A stretch of DNA of 13,060 nt from Deltaproteobacteria bacterium (GTDB lineage: Bacteria > Desulfobacterota > DSM-4660 > Desulfatiglandales > HGW-15), in NCBI GenBank assembly GCA_016926135.1, contig JAFGPH010000246.1, forward strand, positions 1 to 13,060, read 5' to 3'. Shown piece after piece: positions 1-7,345 of the stretch. The translations under genes and the position numbers were made by a program. Within the stretch, counting starts at the first letter, position 1. The number at the start of each line of letters is the position of its first letter. The notes beneath the pieces were generated by a model that worked only from the letters and a program-made list of their open reading frames with translations, was not told the origin of the DNA and did no database searches.

Positions 1-93
1 AACATCGAAAAGGCGGCCGGAAAGGCGGCGGCCGGGATGATCCACGCGGCCGTCCGGTTCAGGATTACAGAGGTCAGGCCGATCCTGGACTAG
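1..93 (+). CDS. 3' end of an unidentified gene (partial)
   Basis: Frame 1 is open from the window edge to a TAG at 91-93, giving the last 30 residues of a protein that begins outside the window. The residues are Ala/Gly/Lys-rich at first (IEKAAGKAAAGMIHAA) and end VRPILD. This is too short to assign a family. Its stop lies 11 bases from the stop of the convergent HD-GYP gene on the other strand, which fits a real gene end in a compact genome. No terminator hairpin is visible between the two stops. It could still be a chance open frame. Confidence 0.45.
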   Translation, partial: NIEKAAGKAAAGMIHAAVRFRITEVRPILD

Positions 94-104
94 TTTCCGT
101 TCCG

Positions 105-1340
105 TTACTCTTTGTCGGGATATCGGTTCGCGATGGACTTGAGCACGTCCAGGCAGGAAAAAAAGGCATCCACCACTTCAGGATCAAAGTGCCTTCCTGA
201 GGACTGGTGCATCTCCCCCAGGATGCGGTCCTCATCCCAGGGTTCCTTGTAGGACCTGCGGGAGCAAAGGGCATCATACACATCGGCCACCGCCACAATC
301 CTGCCGTACAAGGGGATCTCTTCCCCGCTCTTGGGTCGGGCCAGCCCTTCCGCCGTGCCGTATCCCAGAAGAGGGGTTTCCGAGACCGGGTCAATGTACC
401 CCGGATAACCCGTTCCATCCCATTTCTCATGGTGGTTGAGGGCCACTGAAGCGGCCACCTCCTCAAAATCCGACTGCACGTCCTTGAAGAGCCTCGCCCC
501 AAGGTAGGTGTGGCTTTTCATGATCTCGAATTCGTCCATGGTGAGTCGAGCCGGTTTCTTGAGGATGAGATCGCTGATGGCCACCTTCCCCACGTCGTGG
601 AGCATGGCCGCCATTCTAAGGAGGTCCTTCTCCCTGAGCACATCCTCCAGCGGCACCCCTCTTCTTTGGGACCACTCCTCGAAGATTTCTACCGAGTATG
701 CTCCCACCCTGTTGACGTGGGCCCCCGTCTCCTTGGGGTCCCTCAACTCGGCCATGCTGATCATTCTCAGAATGATATTGCGTGTCATTTGCGCCCTTTC
801 AAGAGCAAGGGCAGCGCTTGTTGCAAAATGTGTCATGAGAGATTCATCACTCGGGGTGAAGGGAATGATCTTCCCGCCGTCGTCCTGGGCGTTGATGAGT
901 TGCATGACCCCGATGACATCTCTGCGCTGGTTGGTCATGGGCACAGTCAGCATGGACCGTGTCCGGTAATCGGAAAGCCGGTCAAACTGGGAGTCAAAAG
1001 TGAAGGGCACCGAGTCACCTATGTCGTAGACATCCGGAATGTTGACCATGAGGGAGTTCTTGGCCACATACCCGGCGATCGACCTGCTGTTGATCGGGAT
1101 GGAGAAGGTGTTGTAGATGAGTTTCTTGCCAGGATCGAGTCTCTTCTGGAGGGTCTCGTTCTGGGTGTAACTGAATTTCAGTTCCCCGCCCTGCCTCAGG
1201 TAGATGGAGCCGGCATCGGCATTGAAAAACTTCCTGACGTTGCTGAGGATCCTTTCCAGGAGAAGATCGATGTCCTTGGTCTCGTTGAAGTCCAGGCTGA
1301 TCTGGGTGATGAGCTCGATTTTCTGCCGTTCCGTTAACAT
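105..1340 (-). CDS. GAF domain / HD-GYP cyclic-di-GMP phosphodiesterase
   Basis: 411 residues, no signal peptide or membrane segment, so probably a soluble cytoplasmic signalling enzyme. Residues about 20-185 form a GAF sensor domain (ends VIGVMQLINAQ ... FATSAALALERAQ). Residues about 190-400 form an HD-GYP domain with all hallmarks visible: H208 in GAHVNRVG, the HD pair H248-D249 in LHDVGK, H277, the HHE at 303-305 and DGTGYP at 308-313, plus D353 in VADVYDAL. Family knowledge: such domains hydrolyse the second messenger c-di-GMP to pGpG/GMP using a metal centre; the GAF domain probably binds a small ligand that tunes activity. The GYP motif is intact, so an active enzyme is expected. It starts 75 bases after the ADP-ribosylglycohydrolase-like gene on the same strand and may be cotranscribed with it. 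The Shine-Dalgarno is weak (AGGGG about 13 bases before ATG). Confidence 0.93.
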   Translation of the reverse strand: MLTERQKIELITQISLDFNETKDIDLLLERILSNVRKFFNADAGSIYLRQGGELKFSYTQNETLQKRLDPGKKLIYNTFSIPINSRSIAGYVAKNSLMVNIPDVYDIGDSVPFTFDSQFDRLSDYRTRSMLTVPMTNQRRDVIGVMQLINAQDDGGKIIPFTPSDESLMTHFATSAALALERAQMTRNIILRMISMAELRDPKETGAHVNRVGAYSVEIFEEWSQRRGVPLEDVLREKDLLRMAAMLHDVGKVAISDLILKKPARLTMDEFEIMKSHTYLGARLFKDVQSDFEEVAASVALNHHEKWDGTGYPGYIDPVSETPLLGYGTAEGLARPKSGEEIPLYGRIVAVADVYDALCSRRSYKEPWDEDRILGEMHQSSGRHFDPEVVDAFFSCLDVLKSIANRYPDKE

Positions 1341-1415
1341 GACGCGATCAAGACCCCTACGCTTTCACTCCATGACCTTCCCGCTCTCGCCGGCAAGTCC
1401 CGACCATACCAGTTC

Positions 1416-2321
1416 TCAGGAAATAAGATCAAGTAGATCCTGAATCCGTTTTGCCGTCCTCATGCCGGAGATCCACTCCGGCGGCAGCGCGGCCATCCCC
1501 AGGTGTGCCCCGAGAACCATGCCCACGATCATGGCCCGGCCGGCGCTGTCACCGCCCGCCATCACGCACTGAACGAGGCCCTCCTTCAGGTCCGTTTCGT
1601 ACCTGGCGATCAGGTGTACCACCCCGGGAAAGGCCTCCTCGTCATGGCAGCTCTGGCCGAACCGGGTGAGAGTGGAAATACTGTCGTCTCCCCTGGACCG
1701 GACCCCCTTCCCGACCCATTCCGCCAGGGGTGTGCCTGCAAACCTCTCCCCTGCAACCGCTTCCATGGTGGACACCGGATCCTGTCCCTTCAGGACCCTC
1801 GCGCACACCACCGCAAAAAACTCGGCGCCGTCTATGACCGTCGGTGTATTGTGGGTCATTGCAGTCTGTGCCCTGGCATACCGCACGAGGACGTCCATGT
1901 CGTCGTGGCAGGAGAAAACAAGAGGGGCGATCCTGGCGGCCCCCGCGAGATCGTTGGACAGGGACCCCGATTCCGCGGGTCCCTTGCCGAGGGCGAAATT
2001 CCCGAGAGTGGCCTTGGTCGCCTGATCGAAGTATCGCTGGTAGTCCTTGAAAAGGGACCTCCACCTCTCTGAGAAGTCATCCAGGTCGAAGCCCTTGCGC
2101 GCTGCCAGGGACTCAAGTAACGCAAAGGCCTGATCCCCGTAGTGGGTGAACTCCCCCCTCTCCTTTGTGGGGTGATAGGAGTCGGCCTTCGGCTTGAGGA
2201 GGGATTCGACTCGCCCGAACTCCTTCTCAATCCGCACCGGATCGTAGATCCAGTGAACACCCAGGCCCAGGGAATCCCCCGCAAAGGAAGCCATGACCAT
2301 CGCTCTTCGGTTTTCTTTCAT
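1416..2321 (-). CDS. ADP-ribosylglycohydrolase (ARH/DraG-like) family protein, atypical metal site
   Basis: 301 residues from the chosen ATG at 2321, preceded by an AGGAAGGA-type Shine-Dalgarno about 8 bases upstream; an upstream in-frame ATG at 2372 would add 17 Lys/Arg/Gly-rich residues and has less support. The fold is recognised from the N-terminal MVMASFAGDSLGLG, the central TMTHNTPTVIDGAEFFA-like helix (AMTHNTPTVIDGAEFFAV) and the C-terminal MAGGDSAGRAMIVGMVLGAHLG. Known members remove ADP-ribose from proteins or small molecules using two magnesium ions. Here the usual N-terminal TDDT-type motif is replaced by HYGDQ and the C-terminal GGDTD by GGDSAGR, so the metal site is altered and the reaction cannot be assumed. 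It lies divergent from cvpA and upstream of the HD-GYP gene on the same strand. Length fits the family. Confidence 0.82.
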   Translation of the reverse strand: MKENRRAMVMASFAGDSLGLGVHWIYDPVRIEKEFGRVESLLKPKADSYHPTKERGEFTHYGDQAFALLESLAARKGFDLDDFSERWRSLFKDYQRYFDQATKATLGNFALGKGPAESGSLSNDLAGAARIAPLVFSCHDDMDVLVRYARAQTAMTHNTPTVIDGAEFFAVVCARVLKGQDPVSTMEAVAGERFAGTPLAEWVGKGVRSRGDDSISTLTRFGQSCHDEEAFPGVVHLIARYETDLKEGLVQCVMAGGDSAGRAMIVGMVLGAHLGMAALPPEWISGMRTAKRIQDLLDLIS

Positions 2322-2471
2322 CTGCCCGTCCTTCCTCCCAGAGCGTGAACCGCCTTTTTCTTTACATGCCACAAAATCGGCGAAATGTCGAGGCGACGCA
2401 GATAACTACCCCAGCCGCGAGCCTGCCTTAGGCCCGCCCTCCCCCCTTTTTGTCCTATCCGGACATTCACC

Positions 2472-2501
2472 TTGACGTAACCAATGGATATCTGGTAAAC
2501 A
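2472..2501 (+). promoter_or_regulatory. Possible sigma70 promoter for the cvpA operon
   Basis: TTGACG (2472-2477) is followed after 18 bases by TAAACA (2496-2501), which carries an extended -10 TGG directly before it (2493-2495). The -35 matches 5 of 6 consensus bases but the -10 only about 3 of 6. If used, transcription would start at about the ATG of cvpA (2508), giving a leaderless mRNA; no Shine-Dalgarno is visible before that ATG, which is consistent. The call is weak. Confidence 0.3.
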
Positions 2502-2507
2502 TTGTGC

Positions 2508-3071
2508 ATGAATCTACTCGATATCCTTATCATCTGCACGATGATATTTCTCATCGTCAAGGGATTGCTCCGGGGCTTCATACGGGAAATTGCCTCCCTC
2601 GCGGGTGTCATCCTCGGCATTCTCCTGGGCAGTCATTTTCAACCCCAGATGACGGAATTGCTCAAGCAGGTCCTGAACCCCAACCCTTTCCTCTCCCTCA
2701 TCAGTTTCGGTGTCGTCTTCGTTATGGTCCTCGTGGCCTGCAATCTTCTAGGCTGGCTCCTCAATCTGGCTTTCAAGAAGGCCCTCCTCGGATGGGTGGA
2801 CAGGCTTCTGGGCCTGGCCTTCGCCCTTCTCAAGGGGGTTCTCATCACCTACCTTGCCATTGTGATCCTCACCTTCTTCCTGCCCTCCGGCACACCTCTG
2901 ATAGCCCGTTCCAGGATGGCCCCGTGGATCATCGTTTCCTATCAGTCCATCGTGGGTCTGATCTCTCCCGACCATTACCAGAGGTGGAAAAAAAAATTCA
3001 TGGAGAAGAAAGAGGAACTGGGCGACAAATTGCCCGGCAAAACAAAGGAGCCTCCCGGCAAGGATGAATAG
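2508..3071 (+). CDS. cvpA: CvpA family integral membrane protein
   Basis: 187 residues. The start matches CvpA-type proteins (MNLLDILIICTMIFLIVKGL then RGFIREIASLAGVILGI) and the length is typical. Four hydrophobic segments are visible, at about residues 3-20, 26-42, 60-86 and 103-127, followed by a Lys/Glu-rich cytoplasmic tail (YQRWKKKFMEKKEELG...). CvpA proteins are inner-membrane proteins linked to colicin V export and, in some bacteria, to envelope stress tolerance; the molecular activity is not settled. I chose ATG 2508 over a TTG two codons upstream because the family start is MNLLD-like. It is the first gene of a + strand operon; its last codons overlap the start of mazG by 8 bases, so translation is probably coupled. 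Confidence 0.88.
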   Translation: MNLLDILIICTMIFLIVKGLLRGFIREIASLAGVILGILLGSHFQPQMTELLKQVLNPNPFLSLISFGVVFVMVLVACNLLGWLLNLAFKKALLGWVDRLLGLAFALLKGVLITYLAIVILTFFLPSGTPLIARSRMAPWIIVSYQSIVGLISPDHYQRWKKKFMEKKEELGDKLPGKTKEPPGKDE

Positions 3072-3825
3072 ACATAGACTATCCCATGCATTGACGGATC
3101 TCTACGACCTTGTGGCCCGTCTCCGGGGTCCGGGCGGCTGCCCTTGGGATGCCCGCCAGACAAGTGCCTCGGTCCGCATGTATGTTCTGGAGGAGGCCTA
3201 CGAGGTTCTTGACGCATCGGAGAAGGACCTTCCCCAGGAGGTCTGCCAGGAACTGGGCGACCTCCTCTTCCAGATCATCTTTCTGGCTTACATGGGGGAG
3301 GAGCGAGGGGATTTCGATCTCGTGGACGTCATGGAACGGATCCATGAGAAGATGGTGAGACGACACCCCCATGTGTTCGGCAGCGCAAAGGTGGAGAGCG
3401 CTGAAGAGGTTTCTCGCAATTGGGCCAGAATCAAGGAGCGTGAAAAGGAGGGGAACGGGGAAGGCGTCTCGCCCCTGGACAGCATCCCTCCAGGGCTTCC
3501 TGCCCTTTTGCGGGCCCACAGGCTGGGGGAAAGGGCGGCCGGGGTGACCCGGAATGCAGCCTGCGGGGAGGACGTATGGGACCGGACCCGGCGCGCCTTT
3601 GCAGCACTGGAGGGATCGATTGCCGAGGAAGATGCGGAGCAGGTCGGCAAGCGGATCGGCCGTGTCCTTTTCGACCTCGCGACTCTTGCGAGGCGCTGGG
3701 GATGGAATGCCGAGGAACTCCTGAGGTCAGCCAATCGGGAGTTCGCCGAGAACGTCAGCATACCCCCGCCCTTGCCCTCCCTCGGTGACGGGAGAGGGAG
3801 TAAGGGAGGGGAAACCGAAAGATGA
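3064..3825 (+). CDS. mazG: MazG-family nucleoside triphosphate pyrophosphohydrolase, second domain degenerate
   Basis: 253 residues. The first MazG domain is classic: LRGPGGCPWDARQT at about 20-33, the metal-binding EEAYE (E43, E44, E47), ELGDLLF (E63, D66), and RRHPHVFG at about 99-106. Family knowledge: MazG hydrolyses NTPs/dNTPs to NMP and PPi with magnesium and clears aberrant nucleotides. The linker and second domain can be followed (LPALLRAHRLGERAAGV ... VLFDLATLARRWGWNAEELLRSANREF), but the equivalent acidic motifs are gone: RRAFAALEG replaces an EExxE stretch and KRIGRVLF (196-203) replaces EMGDLLF. The end is also short, stopping in a Pro/Gly-rich tail. The N-terminal domain should therefore carry any activity. 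It overlaps cvpA by 8 bases at its 5' end. Confidence 0.93.
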   Translation: MNRHRLSHALTDLYDLVARLRGPGGCPWDARQTSASVRMYVLEEAYEVLDASEKDLPQEVCQELGDLLFQIIFLAYMGEERGDFDLVDVMERIHEKMVRRHPHVFGSAKVESAEEVSRNWARIKEREKEGNGEGVSPLDSIPPGLPALLRAHRLGERAAGVTRNAACGEDVWDRTRRAFAALEGSIAEEDAEQVGKRIGRVLFDLATLARRWGWNAEELLRSANREFAENVSIPPPLPSLGDGRGSKGGETER

Positions 3826-3831
3826 AGAGGA

Positions 3832-4647
3832 TTGCGGAAGTCCGGAGAAAAGAAGCGACCGAGGGGGTTCTTCACCCGGGGCATCAGGATCGGCCTTGGG
3901 ACGCTCCTGAGCTTATGCCTCCTGTCCCTGGCAGGGGTGGTGAGCCTCAGATTTCTGAATCCCCCCTTCACGGCCTGGATGGCCTGTCAGTGGCTTGAGG
4001 ACAGGTTCTTCAGGGCATCCGGGGAGGAACCCTTCAACATGCCCCGGATTCAGTGGCGTTCCCTGAAGCAGGTATCCCCCCATCTCGTCAGGGCCGTGCT
4101 TGCCGGAGAAGATCAGAGGTTCCTCTCCCATAACGGTTTCGACTTCATCGAACTCAGGGAGGCTGTGGAGGAGATGGTCACCACCCGGCGGATGAGAGGC
4201 GCCAGCACCATCACGATGCAGGTGGCCCGGACGGTGTTCCTCTGGCCTTCCCGAACATGGTTCAGAAAGCTCATGGAGGTTTACTACACCGTTCTCATCG
4301 AATTGCTCTGGAACAAGCAGAGAATTCTGGAGGTCTACCTCAACACCGTGGACTGGGGGGATGGCATTGCGGGTGCGGAGTCTGCCGCAAAGGGGTACTT
4401 CGGCAAGAGCGCATCGCGCCTCACCCCTTCCGAAGCGGCCATGCTGGCGGCCATCCTCCCCAACCCCCACGCATGGTCGCCCACAAACCCGGGCACTTAT
4501 GTGAAGGAACGACAGAAAAGGATCCTGAGGGACATGGAAAGGATGCCCTCCTCACGGATGCTGCGTTCCACTCAACGATCGCTGCCCGATTCGTCCGTGG
4601 GAGGATCTCTTCATAAAGCCGAAGCCATGCCGGATCACACGGTCTGA
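3832..4647 (+). CDS. mtgA: Monofunctional biosynthetic peptidoglycan glycosyltransferase
   Basis: 271 residues from a TTG start. A basic N-terminus is followed by one membrane anchor (about 18-40). A GT51 glycosyltransferase domain follows: AGEDQRFLSHNGFD (91-104, catalytic Glu E93), RGASTITMQVARTVFLWPSR (122-141), KLMEVYYTVLIELLWNKQRILEVYLN (146-171) and AAKGYFGKSASRLTPSEAAMLAAILPNP. There is no transpeptidase domain, so this is a MtgA-type enzyme that polymerises lipid II into glycan strands at the periplasmic face. The C-terminal 40 residues beyond the domain are not conserved-looking. The start is uncertain: TTG 3832 has a poorly placed Shine-Dalgarno, while an ATG at 3822 overlapping the mazG stop (ATGA) has GGAGGGG at good spacing but is one base out of frame (see findings). 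mtgA is followed after 3 bases by the sensor kinase gene. Confidence 0.9.
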   Translation: MRKSGEKKRPRGFFTRGIRIGLGTLLSLCLLSLAGVVSLRFLNPPFTAWMACQWLEDRFFRASGEEPFNMPRIQWRSLKQVSPHLVRAVLAGEDQRFLSHNGFDFIELREAVEEMVTTRRMRGASTITMQVARTVFLWPSRTWFRKLMEVYYTVLIELLWNKQRILEVYLNTVDWGDGIAGAESAAKGYFGKSASRLTPSEAAMLAAILPNPHAWSPTNPGTYVKERQKRILRDMERMPSSRMLRSTQRSLPDSSVGGSLHKAEAMPDHTV

Positions 4648-4650
4648 ACT

Positions 4651-6876
4651 ATGCTCACGATACAGCCAGTCCTGGATCGACTCCGCAGCATCAGCCTCAG
4701 ATGGAAGCTCCTCATCCCTTTCCTCTTCTTCGCCTTCACAGGGACCACCATTCTTGCCTTTATCGGGCTGGCCTCACAGCAGCGGCTGATCACGGCCCAG
4801 GAAGAAAGAGACGCGATTCATTACTACGACCTCTTCCTGAAAGAAATCCAGCGGAAAAAAATCCTCGTCCTTTCCCTGGCCACCATGATGGCCGACAACA
4901 GGGATGTGCAGCGGCTCATGGCGACAAGGGACAGGGCAGGGCTCTGTGATTCCATGCTCCCCACCTTCCTGCACCTGAAGAAGGAATTCCACATCGAGCA
5001 GGTCCACTTTCACATCCCGCCGGGCACCTCCTTCCTCCGGGTCCATCAGCCCCACCAATTCGGAGACAACCTGACAAGTTACAGGAAAACCATCGTGGAT
5101 GCCATGAAGAATCAGGCTCCCAGAGCAGGGCTCGAACTGGGACGGACGGGATTCGGGATCCGCGGGGTCGTCCCCATCTTTCATGACCGGCGGCTGGTGG
5201 GTACCGTGGAGGTGGGGCACTCCTTCGGCGCCGGTTTCATCAGGGAACTGCACAGGCGATGGGGGATGGATATCGTCCTTTATGAAGGGGAGGAGAAGGG
5301 GAGATGGAAGCTCCTTGCAGGGGTGGGCAACGGGGGCGGTGGCATTCCCGCGGATTCCCTGCCGCTGAAGGAGGCGGTGCGTCGACCGCTGTTTCTCACG
5401 ACACTGGAGGACTCCCCCGACAGAGCCGTCCTTATCGGCCCGGTCAGGAACTACTCCGGCAAGGTGGTCGCCCTCCTGCAGATCAGCCTGGATCGACGGG
5501 AGACACAGCAGAGGCTGAAGCGCACAAGGGACATCATGATCATGGTCGGCCTGGTAGGGATCAGCGTCTCTTTCCTCCTCACGGTCCTGGTGGCCAACTT
5601 CTTCATCAGGCCCATCAAGGCCATTGTCCGCCAGGCCCAGGAAATCGCCGAAGAAAAGCGGGACAGCCATATCGAGTATCGACCGAAGGATGAGATGGGG
5701 ACCCTGACCGAGGCCCTGAACGTCATGCTGGACGCCCTCAAGACCCGGCGCCTGCAGATCGAGAGGTATGCCAGGGCACTGGAAAGAAGGGTGGACGAGA
5801 GGACGGCGGATCTGGTGGCATCGGAAGAGAAATACCGGACCCTGGTGGAGAACGTTCCCCTCATCGTGTACCGGATCCTGCCGGACGGGACCACGGAATT
5901 CATCAACTCGGCACTGACCGAAATCCTGGGTTACACTGTCGAGGAGGCGGTGGGGGACCGTGACTTCTGGTGCAAACAGATCTGGGGATGTGATCAGGCC
6001 CAGTTCGCAGAGGTATGGGGGGAGACCTTTCAGGGCGGTGAGGAATACCGGGTCGAGCGCAGGGTGAAGGACAAAATCGGCCATGTCCTGACCTTCATCG
6101 ATCATTCCCTCCCCGCCAGAAATGCCGATGGGGAGATCAGGTGGGTGGACGGCATCATGATGGATATCACCGAACTCAAAGGCCTCCAGGACAAGGCCCT
6201 GCGGACCGAGGAGATCAGGGTCCTGGGGGAGATCTCCGCCCACGTGGCCCACGCGATCCGGAACCCCCTCTCCAGCGCAGGGGGATTCGCCCGCAGACTC
6301 CGCGATTCCCTGCCTGCGGATGATCCCCATCACAGGCTGGCGGAAATCATCGTGAAGGAAGCGGCCAGGATGGAGGACTTTCTGAAGGTTCTCCTCTCCT
6401 CCATAAGGCCCTTTGATCTCTCCTACGGGGAAGTGGACGTGAACCGGCTCCTTGTTTCCTGGCTCCAGAGACTGGAGGGTTCCCTGAGAACCAGAGAGAT
6501 CACGGTATTGCAGAGCTACTTCCCCGCTCTCCCCAAAATCCTCGCCGACGAAGAGAGGCTGAGTGAGGCATTCGAGAACCTGTTGAAACACGCCCTCGTC
6601 CTCATGCCTGAAAAAGAGGTGCTCCATGTGTCCACGAGCCGTGCCGGAGATAGGATCGTGGTCAGCATCAGACACAGGGCCCACCATCTTTCCGAGGATG
6701 ACATGGACAAGTTCTTCTTTCCCCATATCGAGGAGAAGGCCGAGTGGTCGATCCTGGATCTTTCCTTTTCGAGAAGGATCATTCACCGGCACGGAGGGCA
6801 AATAAATGTCACACGCGAGGAAGGAGACGAACTCTTCATGCAGGTTGTACTGCCGCTAGGACCAGTTCCGCAATAG
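4651..6876 (+). CDS. Membrane sensor histidine kinase-like protein (Cache-HAMP-PAS-HisKA), ATP-binding domain degenerate
   Basis: 741 residues. The order is: membrane segment about 18-42; extracytoplasmic sensor about 43-292 resembling a double-Cache domain (LRVHQPHQFGDNL, GLELGRTGFGIRGVVPIFHD); second membrane segment about 294-319; HAMP about 318-372; coiled coil; PAS domain about 393-510 (EEKYRTLVENVPLIVYRI ... WVDGIMMDITELK); HisKA with H534 in AHAIRNPL; then a HATPase_c-like domain about 630-738. The phosphoacceptor motif is intact, but the ATP-binding boxes are not: the N-box Asn is H647 (NLLKHAL), the DxGxG box reads RHRAHHL (674-680), and the GxGxG box has W699, I701 and D703 in place of the glycines. 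The end (RRIIHRHGGQINV) still shows the fold. It may not autophosphorylate. It starts 3 bases after mtgA, so probably the same operon; no response regulator gene lies in the window. Confidence 0.9.
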   Translation: MLTIQPVLDRLRSISLRWKLLIPFLFFAFTGTTILAFIGLASQQRLITAQEERDAIHYYDLFLKEIQRKKILVLSLATMMADNRDVQRLMATRDRAGLCDSMLPTFLHLKKEFHIEQVHFHIPPGTSFLRVHQPHQFGDNLTSYRKTIVDAMKNQAPRAGLELGRTGFGIRGVVPIFHDRRLVGTVEVGHSFGAGFIRELHRRWGMDIVLYEGEEKGRWKLLAGVGNGGGGIPADSLPLKEAVRRPLFLTTLEDSPDRAVLIGPVRNYSGKVVALLQISLDRRETQQRLKRTRDIMIMVGLVGISVSFLLTVLVANFFIRPIKAIVRQAQEIAEEKRDSHIEYRPKDEMGTLTEALNVMLDALKTRRLQIERYARALERRVDERTADLVASEEKYRTLVENVPLIVYRILPDGTTEFINSALTEILGYTVEEAVGDRDFWCKQIWGCDQAQFAEVWGETFQGGEEYRVERRVKDKIGHVLTFIDHSLPARNADGEIRWVDGIMMDITELKGLQDKALRTEEIRVLGEISAHVAHAIRNPLSSAGGFARRLRDSLPADDPHHRLAEIIVKEAARMEDFLKVLLSSIRPFDLSYGEVDVNRLLVSWLQRLEGSLRTREITVLQSYFPALPKILADEERLSEAFENLLKHALVLMPEKEVLHVSTSRAGDRIVVSIRHRAHHLSEDDMDKFFFPHIEEKAEWSILDLSFSRRIIHRHGGQINVTREEGDELFMQVVLPLGPVPQ

Positions 6877-7059
6877 TCAGGCTGCCTTCAGCCCCTCACC
6901 GACCGATTCTCCGGAAGCATTCAGGGACGGTGTCGACACAGAACTGCATTGGGCCTTGAACTCCTCGCACTCGTCTTTGAAGGCGCACTTCAGCTCGCAG
7001 ATCCGGACGTCCATGCGGGGGTTGTTTCTCTTCTTGCGGCACACGATGTAAACAGGCAT
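6877..7059 (-). CDS. Small Cys-rich protein of unknown function
   Basis: 60 residues. The start is well supported: AGGAG at 7072-7068 sits 8 bases before the ATG at 7059. The N-terminal half is dense in Cys and basic residues: C7 in YIVCRKKRNNPRMD, then C21, C25, C31 and C38 (CELKC..KDEC), a spacing that could bind a metal such as zinc or be a redox site. The C-terminal 22 residues are Ser/Gly/Ala-rich and look disordered. No signal peptide, so probably cytoplasmic. I do not recognise the family. Its stop (TCA at 6877-6879 on the + strand) directly abuts the stop of the sensor kinase with no gap, so the genes converge. A near-consensus promoter lies about 180 bases upstream. Confidence 0.72.
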   Translation of the reverse strand: MPVYIVCRKKRNNPRMDVRICELKCAFKDECEEFKAQCSSVSTPSLNASGESVGEGLKAA

Positions 7060-7113
7060 AGTATAGACTCCTAGATATAAGAGCGGTCAGAGATCGGCAA
7101 TCAGTGAACTCTT

Positions 7114-7129
7114 GGTTTTCCTGAAAACC
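7114..7129 (-). other. Perfect inverted repeat in the leader of the small Cys-rich gene
   Basis: GGTTTTC / GAAAACC with a 2-base centre (in RNA, a 6-bp stem with a 4-base loop). It lies 55 bases upstream of the small gene's ATG and within its predicted mRNA leader. No U-tract follows it on either strand, so it is not an intrinsic terminator. It could be an operator half-site pair or a leader hairpin; chance is also possible for a repeat this short. Confidence 0.4.
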
Positions 7130-7216
7130 CATGGGGCCCTTGACTCACACAGACACGGTAGAGAACACGGAAATCTGCTTGAATTCATAGCTCCATAGGC
7201 TGCATGTGTTGGACGA

Positions 7217-7295
7217 ATACTAATTATATCTATTTTATGTAATTTTATACCCTAAATATCACTACATGTCAATAAATTTTACGACAAAATTACCC
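7217..7295. other. AT-rich intergenic island
   Basis: A run of strongly AT-rich sequence inside an otherwise GC-rich window, between the small Cys-rich gene and plsC. It holds the - strand promoter described separately and several TATA-like strings. On the + strand I see no convincing promoter for plsC, although its transcription probably starts in or just after this island. The flanks 7130-7216 and 7296-7330 hold no gene I can support. Confidence 0.6.
7244..7272 (-). promoter_or_regulatory. Near-consensus sigma70 promoter for the small Cys-rich gene
   Basis: On the - strand TTGACA (7272-7267, 6 of 6) is followed after exactly 17 bases by TATAAA (7249-7244, 5 of 6). The predicted start is near 7237, giving a leader of about 178 bases before the small gene's ATG at 7059. 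This is the strongest promoter-like signal in the window, and it points at a gene of only 60 codons. Confidence 0.72.
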
Positions 7296-7345
7296 TATGG
7301 ATACGGGGTCTTGCGATCAGGTCACAGCAGGGAGGACCGCGCGAA

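Noticed and set aside
510..1337. 275-codon + strand frame opposite the HD-GYP gene
   Set aside because: Antisense of a fully conserved HD-GYP enzyme; no Shine-Dalgarno or recognisable domain.
4774..6801. 675-codon open frame on the - strand inside the sensor kinase gene
   Set aside because: It is antisense to clear HAMP, PAS and HisKA domains; its His/Pro/Gly-rich composition is typical of GC-rich shadow frames and it has no family motif.
7087..7188. 33-codon open frame in the leader of the small Cys-rich gene (- strand)
   Set aside because: The Shine-Dalgarno-like GGAG is only 2 bases from the ATG and the peptide has no notable feature; a leader peptide cannot be excluded but is not supported.
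7296..7318. Sigma54-like GG...GC string upstream of plsC
   Set aside because: The GG and GC are 12 bases apart rather than the required 10.
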